Assembly (NCBI GenBank): GCA_951799405.1
Contig: OX637361.1
Coordinates: 6,657,156-6,721,155, forward strand
Length of the DNA: 64,000 nt
Origin: Agapetus fuscipes
Lineage: Eukaryota; Arthropoda; Insecta; Trichoptera; Glossosomatidae
Direction: 5' to 3'
The notes under the pieces were generated by a model. The model searched no databases. It had not been told where the DNA came from and was given only the letters and a program-made list of their open reading frames with translations. Made by a program: the position numbers and the translations under genes. Positions 10,190 through 21,745 of the stretch are shown piece after piece. Positions within the stretch are counted from its first letter, which is position 1, and each line of letters opens with the position of its first letter.

Positions 10190-11640
10190 TCATCAGCCGC
10201 GTCCTAAATTTGCTTAAAACCTTTTTTAAAACTCCTAAATTTGCTAATGCCAGAAGTTGAATGAACTATCCTTCCAATGTTTTTTTCTTTTGTGTGGGGA
10301 GGTTTTTTATGGCATAAAAATTTTGTCTACTCAAATATTGCATCTGTAATAGCTAACGATATTCGCTCCCAGCATGCCAAATATCAATTATTAACGGCGT
10401 TAATCATGTTATATCATTAACCACGTTAATAAGCCGGAAGTCGAGTCAGCACCCTTAATGAAACTACTAAAAATTCCATTCATCCGCTAATATACTTACA
10501 AATTTGATAGATTACCAAAGAATATTTCATCAAAGAGATTTTTAACATAAAAATGGTTTTCTATGAATAATTTGACCGTCGTAACGTGCAAAGTTTTTTT
10601 TTAATTTCATTGTAATGAAAAATAAACATTCATTAATCATCAACAATACCATTTTTGTGGATTTAATTTTTTTACGCCATTTCATTTACTTACGTAAAAA
10701 TCGAATCATTAATTTACACAGTTAAATTTTGGGATTTTGAAAAAATAGAAATAAAGTGTTATATGATAATTTTGTTGTCACCTTTTTTTATAAACAATTA
10801 ACTCGTCCTAAAATTTGTAAACCCGGCCGTATGACGTCACAATTATTTTCTTTGGAAATTATGAAGATCTATTGTTAAATGGACTTTGAAAATATCATAG
10901 GAAAGTAGCGATGGGAAGTTGAACATAAAAAATGATAGGATGATAATGACGCCATTTTGTAAATGTCTCTATGACGTCCTAAAAGCTGTTTTGTGTCATT
11001 AAAATAAGATAGGATTTTAAATTTATATCACATATTTAAGGGTTACGAAAAAATAATACAAAAAAAGAATTCATTACAAAAATCATTGAATAAGTAAAAG
11101 GACAATACACGATACCAGTTTATGTATGGGAGCTTTAGGTAGAAAATAAAATATAAATATTTATCATTTAGATTTTCTATGTATCTAGGTACGAGTAGGT
11201 ACATCATTTTTCAGTATTTTATTTTTAATTGTAATTTAAACAGTATTTTTCACAAATATTTTTTTGTAACATTTTTTCACAGACACAATATTACCTAAAT
11301 GAATTTTATGTATTAAAATAAATATGGCCTTTTAACAATTTATCATTGTCAAAATCCAAATAAATAAAAACAATTTTTCAATCAGGAAAAACAACCAATA
11401 ACAAAATTGTTTATTTGCTCGTTGAATACGTAAACTTTTTAGTAACATCTTTTATTATATTTTAATCAATTTATGATAATAAATTCATCATTATTTCATC
11501 AAATAAATATATTTTTTATTCAAATAAAGCACAGGTAATGAAATTAATAATTAAATATATTGATTACTTCATAGCAGACCTTGGATATGAAATTTTATTT
11601 TACCAATATTACGTAACGTTTAAGGTTATAATTATCCATC
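10190..11640. other. AT-rich, no recognised gene
   Basis: No repeat family or coding signal was recognised in this very AT-rich stretch. A probable family F remnant lies at about 11665-11815, just beyond it. Confidence 0.4.
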
Positions 11641-12038
11641 GGCATTTACGTGACTGAAGTATACTGTACAACACGTTTACGTTTTAACTCAACCATATCG
11701 TTTTCCAAAAAAATATTAAAAGCTTAAACAGCACCTCGAGTGATAGTTTTAGGTTTCATGTATTTTTTTGTAACACATGACTTTTATACTTGCGATACTG
11801 AGACGGCCTGATAAAATCATTAAGTAAATTGATACTCAAGAGATCGACGTAGAATATCAAAGATTTATTAACGTCGTTGATGGAATATCGAGAGAAATTT
11901 CACCTTTTTTAATGCTTTCTTTTTTACGACGAACTTTCTTATCTAAAAATGCCTTTTAATTATGGTTAACATGCTTTATAAAATGCACAATATTTTTGAC
12001 GTTAGGTTTCATCATAAAAACGAAACAAAGCCACACAA

Positions 12039-12335
12039 ATAGTGTTACTTCTTGCCGTGATATCCCCGAAGGGCTTCGCATTTACTGAGAGGAACCTGTT
12101 TATTTTTACAGGTCCTTACGCCAACCACTTCAGATGAAGTGGGGGTTTCCCAGCTCCCTAAGGGGATGGTATTCATTTTTTCTGAATGCTGAGTAAACCT
12201 CTCCGATATTTTATTTTGGGTTTGATATAAATACCGAAACGGGAAATCTTTTCTGACACCCTTGGTGGAATTGGAACCCTAGCCTCGGCATGGAATGCAA
12301 GTACCTACTCTACCAACTGAGCTACCGATCAGACA
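12039..12335 (-). mobile_element. SINE D, near full length
   Basis: On the minus strand: CGGTAGCTCAGTTGGTAGAG (A box), GGAATGCAAG complement region, AGGGTTCCAATTCCACCAAG (B box), TTTCCCGTTTCGGTATTTAT, the GGGAGCTGGGAAACCCCCAC block, GTGGTTGGCGTAAGG, and the tail CGGCAAGAAGTAACACTATT. A good example of the whole unit. Confidence 0.8.
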
Positions 12336-12339
12336 TGCT

Positions 12340-12497
12340 TTAGAAATGCCATGCATTCTCACAAGTAGAAACGTATGAGTTCGCGCTTGCACACCACTCG
12401 CCGCATATTGAGTTACAAAACAAAAAACCCAATCTCAAATGAACCTTGCAACTTTTGACAACCTTCCCTGAAACATGGATGCCATTTTTTCAACAAT
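12340..12497 (-). mobile_element. A unit, internal part
   Basis: Minus strand: GTTTCAGGGAAGGTTGTCAA, AAGTTGCAAGGTTCATTTGA, GATTGGGTTTTTTGTTTTGT, and the GCATGGCATT end. It abuts SINE D directly. Confidence 0.7.
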
Positions 12498-12654
12498 TTT
12501 CTGAATTTTAATAAAAAGGATATTGCTATCGCTAAGTACGAGAAATAAATTTGCGATATTTCATACTTTGTATGTGTGGCATGTTTCAGTACAATTAAGA
12601 TTTTTCTCTAAGTCCAACTACCTGCAGGCTCCTATATCAGAATAATCTTGCAAT

Positions 12655-12790
12655 TACAGGTCGCAGTCGAGTTTCATCAAAAATGCATGATAACTAAAAC
12701 GCCAGCTAGAGACGCTGTTTCATTTTCCATATTTTTTTTAGTAAACGCTGAGATAAAGTTGAAAAGTAATGTTTTGTACTTGTTGTGATG
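12655..12790. mobile_element. Possible family F fold-back remnant
   Basis: Contains GAGTTTCATC...ACTAAAACGCCAGCTAGAGACGCTGTTTC and TTTTAGTAAACGCTGAG...GTACTTG, in the order of the F copies at 41410 and 46430. Too diverged for clean edges. Confidence 0.35.
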
Positions 12791-12919
12791 GTTCCCAAGC
12801 ACCTGACTTGCAATTCTGATGGACTGAATAAATTACAAGATGAATTAAAATTACTTATTCGAGAATTATCTGATTCTAAGAGCTCCTACACTAATATATT
12901 GGTATAAGACTGACGCTCC

Positions 12920-13075
12920 ATGTTGTACAAACTTGCTTCATTTTTGCCAATGCTACCCCGATTTCAGGGAAACGCGACAGGAGTTGCAGAGTTTATGTTC
13001 ATGTGAGGTTTGGTTTATTTTGTATCTACACACGCAGCTTGTGTAGGCGCGTATACTAAGAGTAGATATAGGTTA
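12920..13075 (+). mobile_element. A unit, strongly diverged
   Basis: TTGCCAATGCTACCCCGATT, TCAGGGAAACGCGACAGGAG, TTGCAGAGTTTATGTTCATG and GTATCTACACACGCAGCTTG follow the A order. The 3' end has decayed. Confidence 0.6.
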
Positions 13076-13303
13076 TAGGAAATGAGTGAATGAATGGCAT
13101 TTGAAAAAGAGAAAATTGAAAAAAATCAAAGAGACCCATGTCTAGAAGTCCAAAAAAAGTAAAGAAAATCCAGTAGAGAAGAGATTTTCAATTCTCGATT
13201 GTTTTCTGAAGTCCACAAAAATGATATAGGCAAAAAAAATGTGACGTCAAACGGCTTGGTTTCTAGTAAAAAACCTTTTTATATTTTTGACTTAGCAAAT
13301 AAT

Positions 13304-13556
13304 TTCCTTGACTTGTAGGTTGGTATGAGGCTGACCACCCATACTGTAAAAAATGGTTCACTTTGCCAATGTCACCCCTGTTTGAGGGAAGGTCGGCAAG
13401 AGTTGCAGGGCTTATGGTCATTTGAGATTGGGTTTTTTTATACTATAGGTTCACATGCGGCATGTGTGAGCGCGAGATTATGCGTGTCTGCTTGTGGGAA
13501 TGCATTTAATCTTGAATCTCAAATGATACATATCTTTGCAGCTAAGATTTAGATTT
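13304..13556 (+). mobile_element. A unit, full length
   Basis: TTCCTTGACTTGTAGGTTGG through GCAGCTAAGATTTAGATTT, with all internal blocks present. The short open frames inside it are by-products of the repeat, not genes. Confidence 0.88.
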
Positions 13557-13990
13557 GTTACGTTGACGATTGCTCGGTGAGAAAAATGAAATTTGGAACT
13601 TTTGTTTAGGTTAAATTGCAGCGATGATAAATTTTCAATGCTTGATGAACGTTCGTTATTACTATTTGTCATGTTTCATGAACAATATAATATAATATAC
13701 CCTTGACATTTTCTCTGTTTATTTGAACGTTGAAGGTTTTGATTTATGCTTCAATATCCAATGTTGATATTTGCTAGTTATTAATTTTCAAAATGGGGTT
13801 TCTCGTACGACATATTGTTTGCTTATCAAGAAAACACGGTACATTACTATTATCTGACTTAAATCTACACGGTACGAGTATCTTGAATTGATGAAATATT
13901 TGTATGCATGTTTGAAGGCATGAAACAGAAATAGGTTAGTGAATATCATATGAAAAATATAACCTTAAGTTAGATAGAGGGTTTGTTCTA

Positions 13991-14240
13991 AATCTAAATC
14001 TAAGCTGCAAGAATATGTATCATTTGAGATTCATATTAAATGCATTCCCACAAGCAGACACGCATAATTTCGTGCTCACACATGCCGCATGTGGACCTAC
14101 AATATAAAAACCCAATTCTCAAACGGACATAAGCCCTGCAATTCTTGCCGTCCTTCCCTGAAACAGTGGTGACATTGGCAAAGTGAACCATTTTTTACAG
14201 TATGGGTAGTCAGCCTCATACCGACCTATAAGTCAAGAAA
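13991..14240 (-). mobile_element. A unit, full length
   Basis: Minus strand begins TTCTTGACTTATAGGTCGGT and ends AGCTTAGATTTAGATT. It differs little from the 13304 copy. Confidence 0.88.
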
Positions 14241-14327
14241 TTCACTAAAAGCTATGTGTTTGGTCTCATAAAAAACTTTTAAGTATTTCCAACAAAAAAC
14301 AAAAACAATTAAATACAATAAATAAAT

Positions 14328-14466
14328 AATCTAATCTAATCTAAGTTGCAAAGATATGTTACAAGTTCGCGCTTGCACATGCCTCATGTAAGCCTACAAC
14401 ATAAAAACCAAATCTGAAATGGGCATACACCCTGCAACTCTTGCCGTCCTTCCCTGTAACAGGGAA
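14328..14466 (-). mobile_element. A unit 3' part
   Basis: Begins (minus) CCCTGTTACAGGGAAGGACG, has AGGGTGTATGCCCATTTCAG and ends with AACTTAGATTAGATTAGATT. It is 5'-truncated, with an internal gap between the GCGCGAAC block and the tail. Confidence 0.8.
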
Positions 14467-14591
14467 GTGAAAAAATACAATTTTTTAAGATGGTTCATTC
14501 GTTTGTGGCAATGAATTTGACGAATTTTGCTCTGATAAAGAAATGCTCATTGCAGTTAATAGGTCATCATAAAATGCGATATTGAGTTAGC

Positions 14592-14690
14592 AAGAGGTTA
14601 TCTTAAAAAAAGGTTATCTGGCTCTAAAAATGGTTAATATAAAAAAGGTTATTTAAAAATAGGTTAATTGAAAATAGGTTTTCATATTCA
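14592..14690 (+). repeat. Degenerate short tandem repeat (AGGTTA...)
   Basis: AGGTTATCTTAAAAAA, AGGTTATCTGGCTC, TGGTTAATATAAAAA, AGGTTATTTAAAAAT, AGGTTAATTGAAAAT and AGGTT form about six units of 14-17 bp. Confidence 0.7.
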
Positions 14691-15016
14691 CCATCAACAT
14701 ATGTGTAGAAGGACTCCTGATGACAAGCCATGGGTTCTCTGGTGGACTTGCTTCCTTCCCGGCTCCAGTACTTCAGATCTGAACGTTCACCACAAACGGC
14801 AAAATAAAACTAAATTAATATTTGCTCGGCGGATCGTAAAGCAACAACAACAAAAAAGGTTACACGAGAAAAATAAACATGGCGCACTATTATTTTATAT
14901 ATAATCGAATCAGGCCGATAAAAAATCAAATAAAAAACTTTACAGACCGATAAAAGTGTGTCTTGATAAATGATGTTAATAATATGGACCAGTACCTCAA
15001 GTGCAAAACGCTGCGG

Positions 15017-15127
15017 AAACTCCCTTCGAGAGCGTAAATCGAAAAAATGTAATACAACCAAATCACACACTAGGAATGTCATTATATATTCCATACAATT
15101 TCTATGAACGCGATTGAAGGGAGTTTA
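15017..15127. mobile_element. Family F2 MITE
   Basis: Inverted ends AAACTCCCTTCGAGAGCGTA and the complement of CGCGATTGAAGGGAGTTT surround CACACTAGGAATGTC. The same ends and centre occur at 21161-21279 and 50374-50484. A second F-like fragment follows at about 15140-15300. Confidence 0.6.
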
Positions 15128-15299
15128 TCAAAAAAAATTATAGGTTGAAACTCAACTAAAGCGTTTAACAATAAATGCATGGAAAATCAAACATTCAATT
15201 GATGTGATGTTTAAGTTTTCATACGTTTTTAGTAGGAATAAATTCATACTTTTCTATGATAACAATAGGAGTAGTGCAATGGAAAAAGCTGAAAATATG

Positions 15300-16461
15300 T
15301 TAATTGAGTTTCAGGTATAAATAAAAAGGCAAGGCGTTAAATTGAAGAAAACTATACATAGAGATAAAATGGATCATGTTTATTTTATTTTTGCCATTAT
15401 TTTTTTGCTAGCATTTTTTTTATCCATTAATTAATATTTCTTACAAAAAAAGAGATGTGTGAAATGAAGGAGGTAGGTATCTATATAAAAAAAATAAGGA
15501 TGAATGTTGGTAAAAAAATAAGAGGACTGTAACGGTCTTAATCATTAGATTTGTTAAACCAAAAAACAGTTTTAATCTTCTTTTTTTGTAAGGAAAAGCT
15601 GATTTCATACTGGGTTAAAAATTAAAATAGTTATATGAATAAAATGATCTGGGTTGATGTACATTCATAATTTTCAGTACAGTGAAAATTTTGACAAGAG
15701 AAATCGGCTTTAAAAATCGATATCAGCTGTAAAATATTTCAGCACAAATCTCCGTTAATTGGTCGAAAAAACTTTTTTTTGATGAAAACTATAATGACAA
15801 AGAGCATCGTTTTTAAAGTTACTCAGATTGAAATTTAGAAAATAAAATTATATCAGACTAACAATATAATCTTGAGTATAAAGATCAGTCGATGATATAA
15901 TAATAAGCCAATTAAACCTGTATTTACCCCAAGTACAATTTTTTTTTACAATAAATGTATAGATACTAAATAACAGTCCCAATCGAGCGTTTAAGTGTCG
16001 TTATATTTTTGTTAAAACGCTAAGGTCGAGTTTATTCGACAAGTTTTCTACTTGAGGGGCAAGCTCTTGTGTATATTTCTGACTTAGCCGTAGTGAGATT
16101 ACGTATAAGGCGAGTCTGGTGGACATTTTATGATCGCATTATCGATGCGGCTTACAAGGCTCTTGAGGTGTTATTACTTGATAACTAGAGATCTTGCTTT
16201 CACGTATTTCATAAGTAATATGCTTGGCTTTCATTATGTGAAAGAAAATCTTTGCCTCGTGCCTCCTATTTCAAGGAATAATATGCTTTTATTGGAACAT
16301 TAATTTCGTGTTATAAAAAGCTTCCTAAATTAAATAAATAGTTACGTAAACCACTCAACATAAATTGCAAACTATAATATTTTTTTACGGCGGGCAATAC
16401 TCACTTTTGTATAATAAGAAAATATTTATTTTCGTTTTAAAATCGTATAGGATGATCAGAG
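15300..16461. other. No recognised gene
   Basis: AT-rich. No domain-bearing open frame and no member of the listed repeat families. Confidence 0.4.
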
Positions 16462-16634
16462 AAGGACGGCAAGAGTTGCAGGGTGTATGTCCATTTGAGA
16501 TTGGTTTTTATGTTGTATGCTCACATGAGGCACGTGCATGCGCGAACTTGTACGTGTCTGGTTGTGGGAATGCATGTAATGTGAATCTCCAATGTAACAT
16601 ATCTTTGCAACTTAGATTAGATTAGATTAGATTG
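16462..16634 (+). mobile_element. A unit 3' part with long pentamer tail
   Basis: GGACGGCAAGAGTTGCAGGG onward to CAACTTAGATTAGATTAGAT. 5'-truncated at the GGGAAGGACGGCAAG block. Confidence 0.82.
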
Positions 16635-17016
16635 ATCAACAAGCAATAAAATGTGGCCGCAAGTGAGCAGCTGATACAATGGACGCAAAATATTTTTAAA
16701 TTTTTAACTTTTTCTACAGTATTATATGGGACTAGCATATTTAGAAAAAACAATCAAATACTTGTTTACCTTTCCCCAAGCAACCCGGACGGGTGGTAAC
16801 ACAATATTGTCAATGCCAATTCACATGCGAACCTTATTTGTATCGAGAACCTTTGATTGCCTAATCATTTGTTAACGTGTTGCTATGATGATGATGAATT
16901 GCTGATTTCTTTATAGCGTTATTTCGTGATGTAGTCACTCCAAAGGCGATATATTTTATCAATAGTTTTGACTGATACAATCATAAGTTACGACGGGACT
17001 TTTCACATTGAAGACA

Positions 17017-17110
17017 CAGAAACGGGAAATCATTTCTGTCACCCTCGGTGGGGCTCTAACCCGAGCTCTCTGCATTGAATACAAGCACTCTATCAACTGA
17101 GCTATTATGT
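17017..17110 (-). mobile_element. SINE D head fragment
   Basis: Minus strand ATAGCTCAGTTGATAGAGTG, CTCGGGTTAGAGCCCCACCG and AGAAATGATTTCCCGTTTC: the tRNA-like head and the adjoining segment only. Confidence 0.75.
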
Positions 17111-17139
17111 TCTACAGCTTAGATACCTCATATTATGCT

Positions 17140-17342
17140 TTCCTTGACTAAAAGGTTGATCTGATGAGTCTGACCACCCATATGCCATTGTCACCTTTGT
17201 TTCAGGGAAGGTCGAAAAGAGTTGCAGAGGATATGTTAATTTGAGATAAGAGTTTTATGTTGTAAGTTCACATGCGGCATATGTAAGCGCACTTGTGGGA
17301 GTACAATGAAATGTAATATCTTAGCGACTTAGATTATAGATT
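17140..17342 (+). mobile_element. A unit with internal deletions
   Basis: TCCTTGACTAAAAGGTTGAT, ACCACCCATATGCCATTGTC (deletion of the GTAAAAAATGGTTCACTT block), to GCGACTTAGATTATAGATT. Confidence 0.78.
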
Positions 17343-17439
17343 TCAAAGTGAGACTTTAAGCAGCTACTAAGAAAAGCAATCTAATAAATGGGAATATTTT
17401 AAGTATGGATGTAATCCTTCGATCATAAAACTCGAACCA

Positions 17440-17650
17440 AACATCGGCAGCCGACACATTTTAAATCTGACCTGGCACAAACGCCTCAATGGCGTAGATA
17501 CATTTTTGAATCTGCGTTTTACAGCTCACATAAAATTTAATGGCCTAGTAAAACTCAAAAAGAAGGCTTCTGCCGCTTTCTGGAAACAAAAAAACGAGGA
17601 AGAATGATATCCTTCTATGTCGCACGCCGCGCACCCATCAAAGAAGAAAT
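17440..17650 (+). pseudogene. Possible Jockey-like LINE reverse-transcriptase remnant
   Basis: Conceptual translation gives LTWHKRLNGVDTFLNLRF and KLKKKASAAFW, which resemble the LTW...H......KA..AFW spacing after the RT domain of Jockey-type LINEs. There are stops soon after and no flanking LINE sequence. The match rests on a short motif, so this is tentative. Confidence 0.3.
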
Positions 17651-17664
17651 AAGAATATGGGAAA

Positions 17665-17862
17665 TACTCGTATACGCAACTAAGCTACACATTTAGTGCA
17701 ACCTAACCTCTTGCAGCGTTCTCCCCGAAGGAGTCGCATGTGACAAGTGAACCTATTTATGTTTACAGGTAAGGGGGCCGGCCTAACGCCAAACATTTCA
17801 GTTGAAGTGGGATTTCCCTGCTCCCGAAGGGGTTGGTACTAATTTCCTGTGAAGGCTGAGTT
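17665..17862 (-). mobile_element. SINE D 3' half
   Basis: Minus strand AACTCAGCCTTCACAGGAAA, TTCGGGAGCAGGGAAATCCC, GTTAGGCCGGCCCCCTTACC, TGTAAACATAAATAGGTTCA and the GCGACTCCTTCGGGGAGAAC block. It lacks the tRNA head. Confidence 0.75.
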
Positions 17863-17898
17863 TGTAGCTTTTGGTTTATTTTGTACGTAAACCTCTGG

Positions 17899-17990
17899 CC
17901 GGCTTATCCTGAAATAGAGGTGGCATTGTTAAAACTGTATCATTTTTTTACTGCATAAGAGGTCAGCTTCATACCAACTTGTTCAAGGAA
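17899..17990 (-). mobile_element. A unit 5' fragment
   Basis: Minus strand TTCCTTGAACAAGTTGGTAT, GAAGCTGACCTCTTATGCAG and CACCTCTATTTCAGGATAAG. The 3' two-thirds are absent. Confidence 0.7.
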
Positions 17991-18450
17991 CCGATGAGGA
18001 AGGGTGTGAAATAAGAATCTAGTCGTTAATTGAAAAATACCCGGATACAAAAATAAATAAAAACTTATGATAAAAGCTAATGGAAGATTTTATTAATTAT
18101 AATTTCATTTTCGCAAGGAAAATGCTCAGTTTGCATTTTTTCATTATTTTTACGACTTTCAGATAAGGACTTCATATTTTCAGGTTAATAGTCTGAACGG
18201 TTTATGACTGTAGGTAACCGTTATCAAAATACTGATAAGGCTCACAGATGCAGACTATAAATCAGGTTCGACCATATGCGTGTAGGTACAGGAAAATTAA
18301 AATTTCCAACTAGTTCAATTTATACTTGTTTTTAAGCGTTTTTAAAAAAAAGTCTATTTTCAAAAAGTCTATTACGATATCAAAAAAGTTATTTCGTATT
18401 AAACGAGAACAATTTTCACCGTTCAATTTTTTTTGTCAATATAAGGAGGA

Positions 18451-18709
18451 TTCCTTGACTTATAGGTTCGTATGAGGCTGACCACCCATACTGTAAAAAG
18501 ATGGCTCACTTTGCCAATGTCAACCTTGTTCCAGGGAGGGCCGGCAAGAGTTGTGGGCTTATGTTCATTTGAGATTGGGTTTTTATATTGTACTAGGTCC
18601 ACATGCGGGATGGGTTATCGCGAACTTATAGGTGTCTGCTTGTGGGAATGCATTTAATATGCATTCCCAAATGATATATATCTTTGCCACTTAGATTTAG
18701 ATTAGATTA
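18451..18709 (+). mobile_element. A unit, full length
   Basis: TTCCTTGACTTATAGGTTCG to CACTTAGATTTAGATTAGAT, with all blocks present. Confidence 0.88.
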
Positions 18710-18961
18710 ATGTAGATACCTTAAAGGTTAAACTGAATAAGTGGCATATTAAGCTAACATATCTTTCTCAAATCTCAGATAAACGCACATTTTTAACCAA
18801 ATTTTCTACGAGAGAAAACACTAAAGAAGTTTGAAACTCCTGTAGTTTAGAACTTTTTCATGATTTTCTTTATAATAAAACTTAACTTACGAAGAGAAGT
18901 TACTCCCAATAAAGGTTTTTATCACGATTTCTTAAATCAGTAAATCAGCACTTATTCGGTG

Positions 18962-19130
18962 ATTTGATAAGAGCTGTTTTTGTGTAAATCACACCTGAAA
19001 AGCCCTTTACATATTTGGTCGGGGCTAGTCATTTCTTAAACAAGACTCAGTTGCTGTCAAGCTGAACGGGCCTTTGGCGACAGGTCTTTAGCGAAGGCAC
19101 ATGAATTTTTCAACCCAGCGTACAGTATAT
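18962..19130 (-). mobile_element. SINE C, 3' part
   Basis: The minus-strand body (CCAAAGGCCCGTTCAGCTTG, AGTCTTGTTTAAGAAATGAC) runs into the shared tail GGTGTGATTTACACAAAAAC. The tRNA head is missing. Confidence 0.65.
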
Positions 19131-19180
19131 TTTAATTGTTTATGCTCTCGCAGGTATCAAACCCACTTGAATTTACAAGT

Positions 19181-19394
19181 CTATAATCTAAGTTGCAAGG
19201 ATATATTAATTGAAAGCTCTAAGATGTATGCCCACAAACAAACACGTGTAGTTCGCGCTTACAAATGCTGATTGTGTACTTACAAATAAAATCCAAACCT
19301 CAAATGAACATAAGCCCTGCAACTCTTGCCGACATTCCCTGAAACAGGGGTGACATTGGCAAAGTGAACCATTTTTTACAGTATGGGTGGTCAG
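19181..19394 (-). mobile_element. A unit lacking its first 30 bp
   Basis: Minus strand CTGACCACCCATACTGTAAA to CAACTTAGATTATAGA. It belongs to the subtype with AAGTACACAATCAGCATTTG in the middle. Confidence 0.85.
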
Positions 19395-20038
19395 TAGTAC
19401 AAGTCAGTAGTGTTAAAAGCAAGATTACGACCGGTCTTAGTCTAATATACCACTGAGTCGATATAAATTCACACTCATCGAGTACATTACAGAATGTGTG
19501 TGAATCAGAATCATTAGAGAATCAAAAGACCATAAGGCTGATACTATTACTGATACTAATACTAATACTTTACTAAAAAGCGAGTAAGCAGTGTAATTAT
19601 GGGATCATATAACACAGTCGTGGCAAGTAATGACGCTTCTTATTCGGCTCTTATGATTATTTTAATTCTAAAAATGCAAAAGTAACGCTAACAAATTGAC
19701 TTAGCGTTGCCAGTTTTTATTACAAGAAAGCATAAACCACTTCGAGAATACATTAGGTTAATTTGTGTGATTTTTGAGTTATCGATTAGATTTTACTGTA
19801 AATAAAATTTACTTTAAATAATTTTCATATTAAGAGGAGTAAAAATAAGAAAGATGAAAAGAAAAGAGTTATCTTTTATAGAAAAAAATGTTTATTGGAG
19901 TTGAGTCGTATAGAACCACATTAGGTTTTTTTTTAGAAAATGTGATAAAGATACAGAAATTATGAGAAATCAAAGTTCTATGTATCCATATATTTATAAT
20001 TTTTTAAACCCTAGATTGCTTTATGTTATTGGCTAAAA

Positions 20039-20185
20039 AAGTCGTGAGGAGGACGAACTGTCGTGTGACCAAGTTGTCCGTGACCGATGTGTACGTGGAA
20101 GAGTTGTCTGTGACCAAAATGTCGTTGACCGAAAAGTCGTACCGACAAACTATCGTGTGACTGATTTGTCGTCAATGGACAAGCT
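20039..20185 (+). repeat. Degenerate GTGACC.AA.TGTCG minisatellite
   Basis: GTGTGACCAAGTTGTCCGTG, ACCGATGTGTACGTGG, GTGACCAAAATGTCGTTGAC, CGAAAAGTCG and so on: about nine units near 16-18 bp built on GTGACCnAAnTGTC. Confidence 0.7.
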
Positions 20186-20232
20186 TTCCTTCATAGAGTA
20201 ATTTTTGACTGATTTAGTAATCTAGCTAGTAT

Positions 20233-20683
20233 TCATCATCATCATCTAAAGGCAGCGCCTTGTTGTGTCAGACATTTCGCTCCCCCAGTTCTTGTTTGCC
20301 GTATAGACTAATTTTGTCAAATATGACTTTTTAATGCAGTTGTCTTGCAAAATCAAATTCTACACAACCTGAGCTAAGAAAACACGTAAAACTCGATAAT
20401 GTGAGAGTTGTTTTAAATATTTTTTAAATCAATTTCCTGTTTTCATAAGACATATTGGTCCTTATAGTGCCGTATAGCTTAATGGTCTATACGGCAAACA
20501 AGAACTGAGGCAGCGATTTGTCTCTGTCTGTTGCCATCCTCTTGAGATGCCAATAGGAGGAGGCATCCATGAGCCGCTTCACATCCTTGAAGTATGAAGT
20601 TCTTTGGTGACCTATTGTTCGTCTTACCAAGATTTTACCTTCGAAGATGTTGTTAGGAAAAGTGTTATGTCTAATTGAGTGCC
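20233..20683 (-). pseudogene. LINE C-terminal remnant split by a MITE
   Basis: Minus-strand translation reads GKILVRRTIGHQRTSYFKDV, KRLMDASSYWHLKRMATDRDK from 20683 down to 20516, then, after removing the MITE (20278-20515) and one ATTT copy, CLTQQGAAFR and a stop, followed by a GATGAT tail. The GRR..GRQRTSWL-like and ATDRDKW-like arrangement is that of the last part of an RT polyprotein of non-LTR retrotransposons. Only about 70 codons remain. Confidence 0.6.
20278..20515 (+). mobile_element. MITE family M, copy 1 (4-bp A/T duplication)
   Basis: Inverted ends CGCTCCCCCAGTTCTTGTTT and the complement of AAACAAGAACTGAGGCAGCG, flanked by ATTT (20274-20277, 20516-20519). It has an internal deletion of the CACATGCAAACATTGC segment relative to the 255-bp copies. 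It interrupts a LINE relic whose frame rejoins when it is removed. Confidence 0.85.
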
Positions 20684-20684
20684 C

Positions 20685-20872
20685 TGTTACAAGCTAGGGC
20701 ATCATGTGAGAGAGCTAGAGGACCATGGAAAGTTCCGGAATGCACTGAAGACAAGCAAATTTCTGGCATCGTTTGCACCAGCGCCCTTGGAGTGACTACA
20801 TCACGAAACGGCGCTATAAAGGAATCATCAACTCATCATCATCATAGGAATGGACATGAATTATTAAATTCT
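20685..20872 (+). pseudogene. L2-like LINE 3' end fragment
   Basis: HHVRELEDHGKFRNALKTSK, with a frame break, then CTTGGAGTGACTACATCACG and GGCGCTATAAAGGA, ending in CATCATCATCAT. This matches the C-terminal ...LP.HVREL......LKT.. pattern and 3' UTR of the fragment at 47230-47420. Confidence 0.6.
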
Positions 20873-21134
20873 TTTCAAAACATACTCTGGGTCACATCAT
20901 CATAGACCTCTCAGCCAGTACATAAATAACAAAACAATTAAAAAGCTTTTACTTTTAAGTCTGGACGACAATTGTCGTCCAGAAAATTGGAAGCTGAGAA
21001 TTCTCAGCTTATGCGATTCGTCAAATAGATTTTTTGCCGCTTCCTTTCACGAACTTTAGTCTATCACTGAACGTGTCCAATTCACCGCACCGGGTCATGA
21101 ACCAGCGATCCTAAAAGGTATAACGTAGCGTGAA

Positions 21135-21305
21135 GTACCGCGAGTATAAAGCGTCATCATAACTCCCCTCGATCGCGTAAGTAGAAAAATATATGTAAAC
21201 TTAATCACTCACTAGGGATGCTGTCGTATATTGCATACACTTTTCTACTTCAAACGAGATACGCTGTTGAGGAGAGTTAATGTAAATGTTTTATACTAGG
21301 GGTAC
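21135..21305. mobile_element. Family F MITE with both ends
   Basis: Inverted ends GTACCGCGAGTATAAA and the complement of TTTTATACTAGGGGTAC, inner inverted AACTCCCCTCGATCGCGTA (21161) and a CACTCACTAGGGATGCTGTC centre. The most complete F copy seen; 171 bp. Confidence 0.65.
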
Positions 21306-21542
21306 AGTTTACGATCGCCCGTGAAACCTATGTCCATTTTATTTCAGCAGTTTTTTTTCCAAAAAAAAAAGTAGAAGGAACGTTTAAACTAATTGTTCCA
21401 AAGCGTTAATATACTTTTTCTTTCTATTTTTTGTTAATTTTAATGAACCGTTAAGTTCTCTGGTTTTTAACTGAAACATTTAGGATACTTGAAATGTATT
21501 GTCTTTTATTCATGGTATTTGTGAGAAGAGGTTTACCACGAA

Positions 21543-21745
21543 AAAAATGGTTTTCTTTGCTAATGCCACCCCTGTTTCAGTGGAGGGTGGTATGAGTTAC
21601 AGGGGTCCGATTGATGTATGGGTCTTATTTTGTACTGATACTCGCGACTTGTGTAAGTGTTAAAGTATATTATTTGTCTGCTTGTGGGCATGCATTTAAA
21701 ATGAGCCTCAAATGTCAATATACCATATGCAATTTAGGTTATAGG
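21543..21745 (+). mobile_element. A unit, diverged
   Basis: AAAATGGTTTTCTTTGCTAA, GCCACCCCTGTTTCAG, CTGCTTGTGGGCATGCATTT and CAATTTAGGTTATAGG keep the A order. Confidence 0.7.
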
